DNA from: Anabaena sp. WA102
GTDB lineage: Bacteria; Cyanobacteriota; Cyanobacteriia; Cyanobacteriales; Nostocaceae
Reading direction: 5' to 3'
Assembly (NCBI RefSeq): GCF_001277295.1
Contig: NZ_CP011457.1
Location: 1 to 64,000, forward strand
Length of the DNA: 64,000 bases
The stretch's first letter is position 1. Each line of letters opens with the position of its first letter. The notes beneath the pieces are model-generated. The model ran no database searches and had not been told where the DNA came from. It saw only the letters and a program-made list of their open reading frames with translations. The position numbers and the translations under genes were made by a program. Of the stretch, positions 34,725 to 44,310 are shown in pieces.

Positions 34725-35046
34725 ATTTTTTCTTTGTCATAAGACTTCCACCGATTATATTTTAGCATATTTTTTAACTGCCCAGGTGGCGAACTACTTC
34801 TCTTGGTGTCCATCTCTGCCTGCCGCAAATATCGTGTCGGTTACACAAGCATATTTTCAATTAAGTAGGTTGGCGTTAAAAATTGTCGTTATGACAAGGG
34901 AACAGGTTTTGGACAACGTTACATATACCTTTAAATTTTTCTGTTCACTTACTTAGTCCGCAACAAAATTTCACATCGACAATATCGCTCCCTAAAATTC
35001 TTAGAGGAAACTTCAGACTATAATTGATATCAAAACTGATATCGCC
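34725..35046. other. Gene-free stretch with divergent promoters
   Basis: 322 bp between the divergent antitoxin and 185-aa genes. Just before the latter, TGATATCAAAACTGATATC (35027-35045) contains two GATATC sites. No coding frame or hairpin stands out otherwise. Confidence 0.4.
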
Positions 35047-35604
35047 ATGAATAACAAGACCCCACCCAGTGAAATGATCCGCGTGCCTAATGTACTAATT
35101 CCGGTAGTACGGCAACTAGCCAAAATCCACCGTGACGGTCATACAACACCCTTAATGCAAGGATTACAGGAATTGATAGCGCAGTTCGATAGCAGTGTAA
35201 AACTAGAAATAACTAACGAATTACAGCAGGTGGAGGAGAAGCTGGGGGAACTGGAAACGCACCTTTGTGAACAAGATCAACAGGTGGCCACTAAACTGGA
35301 AGTCCTTGGTAAACAGTTAGAAAAGATTGAAAAAGCAATCGCTTCTGGCAGATATAGCGGTGGCAACTCTAGACAAAGGTATTCAGGATATCCATATCAG
35401 TATCAACAACAAGCAGTAGAAATAAAATCTTTTGCTCCTGAGAACTTAGCGCAACGGTTGGGGGTAACACAGCACAGTTTAATTACAGAATGGGAAACCA
35501 AGAGTGAGAAAGAATTTATCAGTTGGTCCAGGAATCGAGATCCTAGTAGTTTAGGGTGGAAATTTCAGGTTAGTGATGGGTTGTATTATCCGGTGAGACA
35601 GTAG
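35047..35604 (+). CDS. Plasmid-type coiled-coil protein, 185 aa
   Basis: N-terminus MIRVPNVLIPVVRQLAKIHR looks like a small ribbon-helix or helix DNA-binding segment often found on cyanobacterial plasmids. A coiled coil (about 55-100, EITNELQQVEEKLGELETHL) and a Q/Y-rich linker follow. The C-terminal end (NLAQRLGVTQHSLITEWETK) resembles a helix-turn-helix. It may bind DNA and oligomerise; exact role unknown. Confidence 0.6.
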   Translation: MNNKTPPSEMIRVPNVLIPVVRQLAKIHRDGHTTPLMQGLQELIAQFDSSVKLEITNELQQVEEKLGELETHLCEQDQQVATKLEVLGKQLEKIEKAIASGRYSGGNSRQRYSGYPYQYQQQAVEIKSFAPENLAQRLGVTQHSLITEWETKSEKEFISWSRNRDPSSLGWKFQVSDGLYYPVRQ

Positions 35605-35620
35605 GGGATAATATCTTCAT

Positions 35621-35962
35621 TTAAGAGTTGTCTGTAACTATGAATAATGATTCAACTAACTCATCAATGAGTTTACCGTCACTGGAACGTTTAAGTTGTT
35701 TAATATCTACGCGCACTTGTGAACCAGCTTCTACCTTTTCCAGTAGAAAGTCAGAATATTTTTCAATTGACTGTTTAGCTTGCTCCTTTTTCTTCCAGAC
35801 TTGAGCCTCATGAAGCATACTTGTTACCCCAATAAATTCCTCTCCAGTTTTTTCATGAAAGTCATTATAATTGAATCTCACAGCATAAGCTTTGACTTCT
35901 GGCATTAACTGTAAGATGTATCCTAATTGTTTTTCTGGCTTTACACCAAACCCTTTAGCCAT
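35621..35962 (-). CDS. Hypothetical protein, 113 aa
   Basis: Basic-acidic mixed protein beginning MAKGFGVKPEKQLGYILQLM. It has a coiled-coil-like middle (VWKKKEQAKQSIEKYSDFLL) and an extended C-terminal part. It is convergent to the 185-aa gene and followed upstream by a recombinase gene. No recognised family. Confidence 0.5.
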   Translation of the reverse strand: MAKGFGVKPEKQLGYILQLMPEVKAYAVRFNYNDFHEKTGEEFIGVTSMLHEAQVWKKKEQAKQSIEKYSDFLLEKVEAGSQVRVDIKQLKRSSDGKLIDELVESLFIVTDNS

Positions 35963-36001
35963 TTTTTTTACTTCTAAAAACTAACTACTAATAAAATATT
36001 A

Positions 36002-36964
36002 TCACTTCCGTCTAGGAACACTAATAAATTGTACCGCTTGTCGTTTGGTTTCTTCACCCCGACGGTCATATCTAGCAGTTTGGTCAGTGGTGGCATGACC
36101 TACTAATTTCTGTACAGTCACAATATCAACACCAGAATCTAATAAATCAGAAATAAAAGTTCTGCGGAAATCATGGGGTGAAAATTCACTAACCCCAGCT
36201 TCTTTACCTCTTTTCTCCAAAATCAATAATACTGCCTGAGAAGAAAGTTGTCGTAGAGTAACCACACCTGCCTTATTAATATGACAAAATAATGCCCCCG
36301 CTTCTGGTCCCCTCACTTTTAACCAATCTTTCACCACCGTCACCGCCCCATCTGGTAAATAAACAGTGCGGTCTTTACTACCCTTACCACTGAGGATTTT
36401 GAGACTACCAGCCTTAAAATCACTCAAGTTTAAATTCACAACTTCCCCCCGACGTAAACCTGCACCTCTAAGAATTGCTATTAATGCCGCATCTCTATAA
36501 CCAATGGGAGTTGGATCAGCAAAACATACTTGCATTAGGGCATCAATTTCACCCTCTGATAGACACCGACCCTTGAGTTCCCTCCCAGATTTAATACAGG
36601 GAATATCAACAGCCCTAGCGAAATCGTTGGCATCCATCAGTTCCAAACGCACAGTTTCTTTGAGTACCCGACGTAAAGCACTAAGCATTTTGTTGGCAGT
36701 TGCCGGGGCATATTTTTCCATCAAAATCACCCTCACAGCAGCGGTGTGTTTGTAGCGGAGTTTAGACCAGTCCAGAGTCAGCGCATCGCAAATATTACCC
36801 GTGAGGATTTTGGCGATCGCATTCAGGGCTTGTTCCATAGTCCGCCGAGAACCCGCACCCAAAGAAGCAAGGTAAACAGCGGCGGGGTGTTCAGTTAGGG
36901 GTACAGGAGCAGTCAAGGATAAAGAGACAGAATTTATTTCACCGATATCGGTAGAGTCAGCCAT
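36002..36964 (-). CDS. Tyrosine recombinase (XerC/D-like integrase)
   Basis: 320 aa. N-terminal SAM-like core-binding domain (about 25-120) and a catalytic domain with R (GAGLRRGEVVNL), K region (LSGKGSKDRTVYLP), H-x-x-R (HDFRRTFISDLL), the second His (LVGHATTDQ) and Tyr (TARYDRR). It catalyses strand exchange at a specific site, either as an integrase or as a plasmid-dimer resolvase. It is separate from the recombinase trio starting at 37446, in opposite orientation. Confidence 0.9.
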   Translation of the reverse strand: MADSTDIGEINSVSLSLTAPVPLTEHPAAVYLASLGAGSRRTMEQALNAIAKILTGNICDALTLDWSKLRYKHTAAVRVILMEKYAPATANKMLSALRRVLKETVRLELMDANDFARAVDIPCIKSGRELKGRCLSEGEIDALMQVCFADPTPIGYRDAALIAILRGAGLRRGEVVNLNLSDFKAGSLKILSGKGSKDRTVYLPDGAVTVVKDWLKVRGPEAGALFCHINKAGVVTLRQLSSQAVLLILEKRGKEAGVSEFSPHDFRRTFISDLLDSGVDIVTVQKLVGHATTDQTARYDRRGEETKRQAVQFISVPRRK

Positions 36965-37445
36965 TACTTATGGGAAGATATGTTCTTACTACCTATATTC
37001 TCACAACTAATTTAACAATTTTGTCAGGTTTTTCCTAGCCTACAGGTTTCTTCTTGTGAAGTTTATTTTCATGTCACTACTGCTTATAACATTCTTAGAC
37101 ATTGTGGTGTAGAACTAGGTAAGCGCGATTTCCTTGGTAATCCTTAACTATCAGTAGGTTTAAAAATAAGTAGAGTTGGGATGCTTGTAAATGCAACAAT
37201 ACTCAATGCTGCAAGCAAACCACTCAAAATTTCCCCCAAGAAAATTTAATGATTCTCAAACCCCGACAAATCAAACAACGACAATTGGCCAATAGAAACA
37301 TTACCCTTACCACCGCGATGATAACTAAGATGACATTTTGGTTATATAGACAACAACAACCACCTCCACAACATAGAAAAAACAACAACAACAGACCTAA
37401 TTTTTGCGTTAGGGTAGAAACAAATTAATTTCCACAACGGAGAAA
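36965..37445. other. Long spacer with a relic gene end
   Basis: 481 bp between divergent recombinase genes. 37030-37147 holds a DUF1993-type relic. The rest shows A/C-rich tracts (AACAACAACAACCACC near 37350, and 37378-37393) but no repeat that would clearly mark the end of the recombinase element. Confidence 0.4.
37030..37147 (+). pseudogene. C-terminal relic of a DUF1993 (DinB-like) protein
   Basis: A frame ending at TAA 37147 reads VYFHVTTAYNILRHCGVELG then KRDFLGNP, the typical end of DUF1993 proteins. Nothing upstream in the window completes it. It was probably cut by recombination next to the integrase genes. Confidence 0.55.
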
Positions 37446-38558
37446 ATGGTCAAAGTAGAATGGGCGATATCCCCTGACACAGAAGAAAGATTTAGCTGTG
37501 TCTTCGACCAAAAAACCTGCTTACCGATAGAGGCAATCCAAAGGTTTTTGAACTACTGTAGAAAACGACAATTAGCACCTAACACAATAAGTACATACGC
37601 CTATCGACTAGTAGACTTTTGGCGCTGGCTAGAATCCAAATCTCTCAATTGGTCTGAAATTGGGTTAAATGAATTAGCCGATTTTGTGAATTGGTACTTG
37701 CTAGGTAGTCAAGTAGAAGCCATCTCAGAAAAAGTCAGAGAAATAGTTGCCAAAAGAAGTCCTCGCACCGTCAATCAAGCAGTCACCGCCATCCAAGAAT
37801 TCTATACCTATCACACAATTGAAGGCAGAATAGAAGAAAAACACTTCACAAAACTAGCACATCATTGGGGAAGAAGAGGAGGCTTTCTCAAAGGCATTGC
37901 CAAAAACAATCCACAAAAAAGCAAACGCATCAAAATAAAAGAACCGAAACAATTTAGTGGATGTCTACTAGACGAAGAAATTGCCACCTTAGCCAACGCC
38001 TGTACAACTTATCGAGACAGATTAATTATCATGCTGTTGCGTTCAACAGGAGTAAGAAGAGGAGAACTATTAGGATTACACCTAGAAGACGTAAAAGATT
38101 TAGATATCACTGGACGCATTCGCATTGTCCGCAGAGAAGACAACCCTAATAGTGCAATGGCAAAAGGAAGAGAAAGAGAAATCCCCATTCTACACCAACG
38201 GTCAGCCATTCAAGAGACCTTTCATGCCTACCTATTAGAAGAATATCCACATAGAGCCGAAACCTTGGGACATGGAATGTTATTCGTCAATTTATCAGGG
38301 AAATGGGAAGGACAAGCAATGTCTTTAGTTCGCCTAAATAAATTATTTGACCAACTCCACAAACGAACAGGAATTAAAGCACATCCCCACCTATTTCGCC
38401 ATACCTTCGCTACCAGAATGTTGCAAGATAATTATCTTGACCAATATGTACAACAGCTTTTAGGACATCGTTCAATCGCCACAACCAAAGACATTTACAG
38501 TCATGTTCTTGATGAAATGACCCTAAACCAATACCTAAGAGAAGAAGAAGAAAACTAA
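37446..38558 (+). CDS. Tyrosine recombinase, TnpA-like
   Basis: 370 aa. Core-binding domain about 25-150 (RFLNYCRKRQLAPNTISTYA), catalytic domain with Arg in LLRSTGVRRGELLGLHLEDV, H-x-x-R in HPHLFRHTFATRML, His in LLGHRSIATTKDIY and the Tyr in IYSHV. Comparable to TnpA of Tn554 (about 360 aa). Its stop TAA shares one base with the ATG of the next gene (TAATG), so the two are coupled. Confidence 0.85.
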   Translation: MVKVEWAISPDTEERFSCVFDQKTCLPIEAIQRFLNYCRKRQLAPNTISTYAYRLVDFWRWLESKSLNWSEIGLNELADFVNWYLLGSQVEAISEKVREIVAKRSPRTVNQAVTAIQEFYTYHTIEGRIEEKHFTKLAHHWGRRGGFLKGIAKNNPQKSKRIKIKEPKQFSGCLLDEEIATLANACTTYRDRLIIMLLRSTGVRRGELLGLHLEDVKDLDITGRIRIVRREDNPNSAMAKGREREIPILHQRSAIQETFHAYLLEEYPHRAETLGHGMLFVNLSGKWEGQAMSLVRLNKLFDQLHKRTGIKAHPHLFRHTFATRMLQDNYLDQYVQQLLGHRSIATTKDIYSHVLDEMTLNQYLREEEEN

Positions 38559-40024
38559 TGGCACCAGCATTTGCTCCAAAGACATTACAAGAGCGAATTA
38601 AAAACTCCGAACTAGGAAAAGAGTGGATGAATGACCCACTCATGAATCAAGATATTTGGTCACTAATAGAATTGGGTTATAGTCAAGAAGAATGCCGAAT
38701 TAATGGACATTATCATCTCTACTTCCACAAAATTTCACTGCCTTGGTTAAAACAACTGACTCAACTAACAATTAGAGCCAGCATTCGAGAGAGATATTCC
38801 CTGGGTCGTATTATTCAACGACTAGGTTGTTTAAACCACTTAGCGCATTTTTTATATAACAATGGATATACCCAGCCCCAATTTTTAACAGAATCAATCC
38901 TCCATCAATTTATCAGCGAAATTAACAGTAATAATCGTCAGAATACAATTAACTATGCTCTCAATCTGTGGCGAGAAGAAAAGTGGCTAGAAATCGCCTT
39001 CACCCCCATCAGAATTTCCCAAAAAACACCCACAATCGAGACAATACCAGAAGAAGTTCTTTACCAAATCTACGAAAAACTTGACTTATTCCCCCCGACA
39101 ATTGAAAGACTTTTTCGGTTACAATTAGCATTAGGTTGCCGCATTGGAGAAATTCTCACCATGCCACGCCATAGCCTCAAACAAGAAAGCGAAAAATGGT
39201 TTTTACTACGTTGGTTTGAAAAACTCAAACACTGGCGGTTTGTTCAGATTCATCCTCAAGTAGCTGAATTAGTTCAAGAACAGCAGAGATTTCTGGATAC
39301 CCAATTTGGTAGAGATAGTGAATTCGATAAACTATTTTGTAACGTTTATAGTCCCCAAAAAAGTATTCCTTGGGCTGATAGAGAATCTGAAACAACACTG
39401 TGCTATCAACCCCAAACAATTACCAGATTAAAAATTAGTAACTGGCTAACTAAATTTCGAGAAGTAGCAAACTTAAAAGATAAATATGGCAACAGATTTA
39501 AACTCACTAGCCATATGTTTCGCCGCACCAAAGCCAGCATTATGGCTCATTGTGAAGTAGAAGATGAATATATCGCCGCCGTACTAGGTCACGGTTCCTT
39601 AGATATGCTACCTCATTATCGCCAGCGTTCACTAACCAGATTAGAAAAAGAAGCTAATCTCAAAGGTTATGTAGATATGTATGGTCAAATTACAGCTTTT
39701 AAACCCAGAAAAACCAGGTATGAAAAATTAGCAAATCTCCTCAAAGTTAGTACCCCTCTAGGAGAATGTCATCGTCCCACCATGTTAGGAGATTGTCAAC
39801 ATCGCTATGCCTGTCTTAGTTGTTCTCATCATCGCGTAACCCTCGAAGATAAATCCCAATTAGAGGCTGACTTAAACCGCTTACAGCAAGACCTGATTCA
39901 AGCTGAAAACAACGGACAAGCAAGACGAGTAACAGAGATTAATAACTTATTAGTTTTCATCAAAAATCGTTTTCAGGGCTTGTCAGAATTACAACATATT
40001 CAACACCAGAAAAATCATGGGTAA
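38558..40024 (+). CDS. Tyrosine recombinase, TnpB-like, with cysteine-rich end
   Basis: 488 aa. Catalytic residues R (LALGCRIGEILTMP), H/R region (TSHMFRRTKASIMA), H (VLGHGSLDMLP) and Y (HYRQRS). The C-terminal part bears a Cys/His cluster, GECHRPTMLGDCQHRYACLS then CSHHRV, and a coiled coil (LEADLNRLQQDLIQAE), features known from TnpB proteins. It overlaps the next gene by eight bases. Confidence 0.85.
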   Translation: MAPAFAPKTLQERIKNSELGKEWMNDPLMNQDIWSLIELGYSQEECRINGHYHLYFHKISLPWLKQLTQLTIRASIRERYSLGRIIQRLGCLNHLAHFLYNNGYTQPQFLTESILHQFISEINSNNRQNTINYALNLWREEKWLEIAFTPIRISQKTPTIETIPEEVLYQIYEKLDLFPPTIERLFRLQLALGCRIGEILTMPRHSLKQESEKWFLLRWFEKLKHWRFVQIHPQVAELVQEQQRFLDTQFGRDSEFDKLFCNVYSPQKSIPWADRESETTLCYQPQTITRLKISNWLTKFREVANLKDKYGNRFKLTSHMFRRTKASIMAHCEVEDEYIAAVLGHGSLDMLPHYRQRSLTRLEKEANLKGYVDMYGQITAFKPRKTRYEKLANLLKVSTPLGECHRPTMLGDCQHRYACLSCSHHRVTLEDKSQLEADLNRLQQDLIQAENNGQARRVTEINNLLVFIKNRFQGLSELQHIQHQKNHG

Positions 40025-42467
40025 ACGCAAGCATTTACCAATTTCAATCCACCAAACCCTTCACAGAAATTTATTAGTCAATTGGCAGACAGATTATGTT
40101 GGCGAATTTAATTGTCCCCATTGTCATCGCGGACAGTTAAGCCATTTCTTTTCCGACAAAAAAACACTTTGTCAAATTCAATTAGGCTGTGAACTCTGCC
40201 ACACATCCACTCCCCTTTCCTGTCAAATTAGACAGTCTCCACCCATATCAATTCATCAAACTCTTCACGGAACTTTACAAGTCAATTGGCAGACAGATTA
40301 TGCTGGCGAATTTATTTGTCCTCAATGTAATCAAGAAAAAATCACCAGCTTTTATAACAATCAAAAAGCCATTTCTAAACTGAGAGTCAAATGTCAATCA
40401 TGCGCTAAAATAACCCAACTAACTTGTCAACTTCCTCAACATCCAAATATCTCAATACACCAAACCCTTAACGGAACTTTATCAGTTAATTGGCAGACAG
40501 ATTATGCTGGAGAATTTATCTGTCCTCAATGTAATCAAGGTCAAATCACCAACTTTTATTACTCGAAAGGGGCTGTTTGCAAACTAAAATTGTCATGTGA
40601 TTTTTGTCATCAGACAACTTACCTAACTGGTACAGTTAAACACTTACCCATTTCCACTCATCTAACTCTTCAAGGAACTCTATCAGTAAATTGGGCAGAA
40701 AAGTATGCTGGAGAATTTATCTGTCCTCAGTGTAATCAAGGTCAAATCAGCAAATTTAATTATACTAATGGACATAGTTGTCAACTCAGGCTAGGATGTA
40801 ATCATTGTTCCCAAAAGACCCTCCTTTGTTGTCAAGTTCTACCTCAGATTCATAGTTATCGTTCCCATTTAGTTTGTCCTAATCCCCTCTGCCAGCAAAT
40901 AGGACCAAATGGACAGAAAGGGTGGATTTATGAAAGCTTTCAAGCCAACAGCAGACAGAGTAATTGTCGCTGTTACTTCTGCCACATTAACTTTAATCCT
41001 CACGCCACAAGTTATAATAGTTGGGTTGGGTGTCAACAACAAGAAACCTTATTGAACTTCTGTTTTGATGATGATGTTTGGGATTTTCGTCATTTTGTCA
41101 AAAACTCACCCTTGAAAATCCTCAACTTTAAGTCAATTAAACCAGAATGGTTTCGTGTCAAAGTCAAGGAATATCTATATTCCTTACTCAAATCAGGTAA
41201 GTATTCTGCCATTGCCACACCGATAAATTCTCTAGTAGCTTTGCGTCAGTTCGGTCAAATTTTGCAGCAGAATCATATCCAAAATCTCTCTGAAATTCGC
41301 CGAGAACTAATCTTTAAGTTTCTCGACCTCAACCAAACAAATTGTAATCGGACTATTAGAGAAAAGCTATATATCCTCAAAGATTTTTGTGATTTTTTAG
41401 GATTAGAATCCCAAAACTTAGTTCGTCAGCGAGATATTCCTAAACAAACAGTTCAGGACGTGGATTGGTTGGATGAAATCACCCGTCAACAGATTAAACA
41501 GCATCTCGACCAAATTCCTGCTCCTCTTGCTCGTCATTATTTAATCCAAGAATATACAGCTGCTCGTCCCGCAGATATTTGTCAGATGACTTTTGATTGT
41601 TTAGTTGAAGAAAATGGTCAATGGTATATCAAGTTTTATCAGCATAAGGTAGAACGATGGCACAGACTCCCTGCCTCTCGTGAAATTAGACAAATCATTG
41701 AACAACAACAGCAATGGATGAGAAAAACCTTGGGCAAGGATTACCCCTATCTGTTTTGTCATTTTAGAAGTATTAAACAGAGTTCTTACCCATCTTTTCC
41801 TAGTCTTAAACCAATGCCCAAACCCCCTCATGTAACAGCAGCGCAAAACCCAATGGTTCGCCTGATTCGTCTGTTAATAGAGCGCGAAGACATTCGGGAT
41901 AGCAATGGTATTAGACCCTACTTTACAGGTAAGATTACCCGTTCTAGTCGCCTCCAGGAAGTGAGGGCTAAACATGGAATGGAAGCTGCTCAACTCTATG
42001 CTGACCACCTCAATAGTGAAACCACATTTCAACACTATGCGCCTCCTACTAAGGAGCAAGTAGCGGCAGTAGATTTACCTTTTCAGAAACTACTACTCAA
42101 TTCCCAAAACCGCTTTCTCCCTTGGCAAAGTTTACCTGAAAGCCTTCTTAAAAACCCTCAAGCCCACGAACTTGACCTGGAAATTTCACCGCGTCTGACG
42201 GTCTATGGTTATTGCACCCTTGACCCTAAAACCAACTGTATCTACAACCTCTATCCCAAATGTTACGGCTGTAGTAGTTTCCGCCCCAGTACCAGCAAAT
42301 TACCTCTTTATGAACGGCAATATGCTGGAGAACACAAACGCATGGAGTCAGCTAAACAAGCCGGGGCTGCCCTAGCCTATGAAGAATCTCAGGCTACCCT
42401 AGAAGCAATGGATAAATGGCTATCAGATTTGAGGAAAGTTGCTAATGACGAAGCAACCATTACGTGA
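40017..42467 (+). CDS. Tyrosine recombinase with four N-terminal zinc-ribbon repeats
   Basis: 816 aa. Residues about 4-280 consist of four tandem units of about 68 residues, each starting ISIHQTLHGTLQVNW or similar, then an AGEF-C-P-x-C knuckle and a second C-x-x-C knuckle. A fifth cysteine-rich part follows (HLVCPNPLCQQIGP, NCRCYFCH). The recombinase part (about 370-760) retains R (YTAARPADICQMTF), the R/H region (SSRLQEVRAKHGME), H (YADHLNSE) and Y (FQHYAP), but lacks a standard H-x-x-R, so it is divergent. The zinc ribbons probably bind DNA or a partner protein. Confidence 0.85.
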   Translation: MGKRKHLPISIHQTLHRNLLVNWQTDYVGEFNCPHCHRGQLSHFFSDKKTLCQIQLGCELCHTSTPLSCQIRQSPPISIHQTLHGTLQVNWQTDYAGEFICPQCNQEKITSFYNNQKAISKLRVKCQSCAKITQLTCQLPQHPNISIHQTLNGTLSVNWQTDYAGEFICPQCNQGQITNFYYSKGAVCKLKLSCDFCHQTTYLTGTVKHLPISTHLTLQGTLSVNWAEKYAGEFICPQCNQGQISKFNYTNGHSCQLRLGCNHCSQKTLLCCQVLPQIHSYRSHLVCPNPLCQQIGPNGQKGWIYESFQANSRQSNCRCYFCHINFNPHATSYNSWVGCQQQETLLNFCFDDDVWDFRHFVKNSPLKILNFKSIKPEWFRVKVKEYLYSLLKSGKYSAIATPINSLVALRQFGQILQQNHIQNLSEIRRELIFKFLDLNQTNCNRTIREKLYILKDFCDFLGLESQNLVRQRDIPKQTVQDVDWLDEITRQQIKQHLDQIPAPLARHYLIQEYTAARPADICQMTFDCLVEENGQWYIKFYQHKVERWHRLPASREIRQIIEQQQQWMRKTLGKDYPYLFCHFRSIKQSSYPSFPSLKPMPKPPHVTAAQNPMVRLIRLLIEREDIRDSNGIRPYFTGKITRSSRLQEVRAKHGMEAAQLYADHLNSETTFQHYAPPTKEQVAAVDLPFQKLLLNSQNRFLPWQSLPESLLKNPQAHELDLEISPRLTVYGYCTLDPKTNCIYNLYPKCYGCSSFRPSTSKLPLYERQYAGEHKRMESAKQAGAALAYEESQATLEAMDKWLSDLRKVANDEATIT

Positions 42468-43383
42468 AAAACAGACTGCTATCCTGCGGGCAGCCCAACA
42501 ACAGCGAAAAGAACTCAAACGTGAACAAGTATTTCGTGCTATTGAAGAGATTCAAAAAAGTGGTAAACCTTTGACTTTTCCTAACATTGCTCAAGTTGCT
42601 GGCTGTTCCATTTCTTACCTCTACAAATGGACAGAATTAACGGAATACATTCATGATTTACAGTCGCAAAAAACACAGCAACTCAACTCATTGGCGGAAA
42701 AACAACCTGGACCTCATAGTCTAAAAACCCTTTCTGAAGTATTCAAGCAACGAATTCGAGAATTGGAGGCTGAAAATAGAGAATTAAAGCGACAGAATCA
42801 GAATTTGAGAGGTCATGTTGCTGAAATTTTTGAGTTGAAGTCGGAATGTGAACGCTTACGAACACAAATTAAGCAGTTGACTATACCTGAATCATCCCCA
42901 AAAGTTGTTTCTTTCAACTCGGTTGCCCAAAAGTCAGATCATGGTGAACTCCAGAATCCATCTTTAGAGATTACTCATTTAATTACCGAAATGGGCATTA
43001 AAATCGGCGTTAGATTAAAACAGGAAATAGCTAAACATGAGCCAGAGAAAGTGAAATTGGCAATATCCGCTTTCAAACAGTATAGAAGCCATAATCACAT
43101 TGAGAGTCCTGGTGCTTGCTTGTTGGCAATGATTCGTGATGAAGCTGAACCTAATGTTTCTCAAACAGCGATGACTCCTGAAGAAGATGAGTTTGAATGT
43201 TGGTATCGTCAGGCTATTGAGAGTGGTTTCTGTCAAGATGTTCCGAAAAAATATTTACCCATACAACAAGGAGAAATTATGGTTCGAGTCTGCAATGATA
43301 AATGTTTATCAGGCTATGAATTACAAAAGTGGCGAATAGCTAAATCGAAAATGGAAGATAATGAGGATTCATCAATTTCTTGA
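42445..43383 (+). CDS. DUF6262 (TnpC-like) protein
   Basis: 312 aa from ATG 42445, inside the end of the previous gene. The N-terminus (KQTAILRAAQQQRKELKREQ, LTFPNIAQVAGCSISYLYKW) holds the helix-turn-helix of DUF6262, to which Tn554 TnpC belongs. A coiled coil spans about 95-145 (KQRIRELEAENRELKRQNQN). The C-terminal half is unfamiliar and longer than in TnpC (125 aa). It likely helps the recombinases choose target or orientation. Confidence 0.75.
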   Translation: MTKQPLREKQTAILRAAQQQRKELKREQVFRAIEEIQKSGKPLTFPNIAQVAGCSISYLYKWTELTEYIHDLQSQKTQQLNSLAEKQPGPHSLKTLSEVFKQRIRELEAENRELKRQNQNLRGHVAEIFELKSECERLRTQIKQLTIPESSPKVVSFNSVAQKSDHGELQNPSLEITHLITEMGIKIGVRLKQEIAKHEPEKVKLAISAFKQYRSHNHIESPGACLLAMIRDEAEPNVSQTAMTPEEDEFECWYRQAIESGFCQDVPKKYLPIQQGEIMVRVCNDKCLSGYELQKWRIAKSKMEDNEDSSIS

Positions 43384-43641
43384 ATCAGAGTCAACTATTT
43401 TATATCCGCGCTTTTCTCTTCGTTCTTGCAGCTTGTAATAAGTTATTAAAGCGGCTTGATAATTAGGGCAATCTAAATCTTTTGATTTGCCAAATCCTCG
43501 ATGGACAGCACTGCCCCAAGTTTTGGTGATCATCCATTCTCCAAATATGTTTTGGCAAAGGGTTAAGGTGTAGAATCGTGTACCTCTTTGCCACTTCGAT
43601 TGTAGCCATTTGTCAAGTTGATAGGCAATTTTTACTGTCAT
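43372..43641 (-). CDS. WGR-domain-like protein
   Basis: 89 aa from ATG 43641 (another ATG lies 30 bp upstream). The pattern RFYTLTLCQNIFGEWMITKT, WGSAVHRGFGKSKD, then AALITYYKLQERREKRGY matches a WGR domain, a small nucleic-acid or ADP-ribosylation-related fold. It is common as a single-domain protein on bacterial mobile DNA. Its end overlaps the DUF6262 gene by 12 bp. Confidence 0.6.
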   Translation of the reverse strand: MTVKIAYQLDKWLQSKWQRGTRFYTLTLCQNIFGEWMITKTWGSAVHRGFGKSKDLDCPNYQAALITYYKLQERREKRGYKIVDSDSRN

Positions 43642-43816
43642 CTCAACCACGTTTTTGCTGTGATTATGCAAGACTCTTCAATACAGTGATGTTAACAACC
43701 TTGCTCTGTTTATACGGTACTGAATCAAAAATACAAGTTAAATTTTGTCAAGTTTTCTGTTTTGTTAAAAGGGAGTTATCATGGGTTACGTTGTAGAAGA
43801 TTTTCATCAATATCAG

Positions 43817-44044
43817 TCACATCAAGGTTTCTACGACGTGGATTCTACATAATTTTGGACATAAAGCTATTAGATTTTCGAGTCTATTGTCTGATGGGTT
43901 TCTATTCCAATGATGAACTTGTAGGTGGGTACGACGTTGGGGGTTTTTATCAGGGGGTAGAGAGCGATCGCATTTTTGACAACGCCAACCTGATTTTTCC
44001 TTGATGGATTTAGCTAATTGTTTCCAATGTTTTGGATATACCAT
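43817..44044 (-). CDS. HNH endonuclease-like protein, short
   Basis: 75 aa. ELCGWRCQKC-like first knuckle (here KSGWRCQKCDRSLPPDKNPQ), then LQVHHWNRNPSDNRLENLIA with the HNH His-His and Asn, and ALC. The final C-x-x-C-H helix is damaged (CPKLCRIHVVETLM), so the protein may be a recent frameshift product. If active, it would be a small nicking endonuclease. Confidence 0.6.
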   Translation of the reverse strand: MVYPKHWKQLAKSIKEKSGWRCQKCDRSLPPDKNPQRRTHLQVHHWNRNPSDNRLENLIALCPKLCRIHVVETLM

Positions 44045-44310
44045 GATAGCTATTGAATCTTAATATCAGTGTTTCACTATTATTATATAATAACATTTTT
44101 GTTGATAAATGTACCAATAAATTACTATCCTTTCCTATTATTAGGATTTTATTAATGTTTTTGATAAATAGATATATGGGGTATAATTGCAATATTGCTT
44201 TAATTGACACTTATGACAAATAATTATTATTTATCAAAGCGAAGCCTGACTCCTTCTTCAATTTTCTTCCTATTCCCTGATTCAAAATACTAAACTCCAG
44301 TATACCCCCA

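Larger units (their letters stand above)
37446..43383 (+). mobile_element. Tn554-like recombinase module (four genes)
   Basis: Three tyrosine recombinases in a row (370, 488 and 816 aa) and a DUF6262 protein (about 312 aa), all overlapping by 1-23 bp, form one operon. The order recombinase-recombinase-recombinase-TnpC-like is that of Tn554-type elements, here with an extra recombinase. Element ends were not located and no target duplication is expected for this type. Confidence 0.75.

Noticed and set aside
43578..44004. Plus-strand frames over the WGR and HNH genes
   Set aside because: They are antisense to two genes with recognisable domains and look like chance frames.
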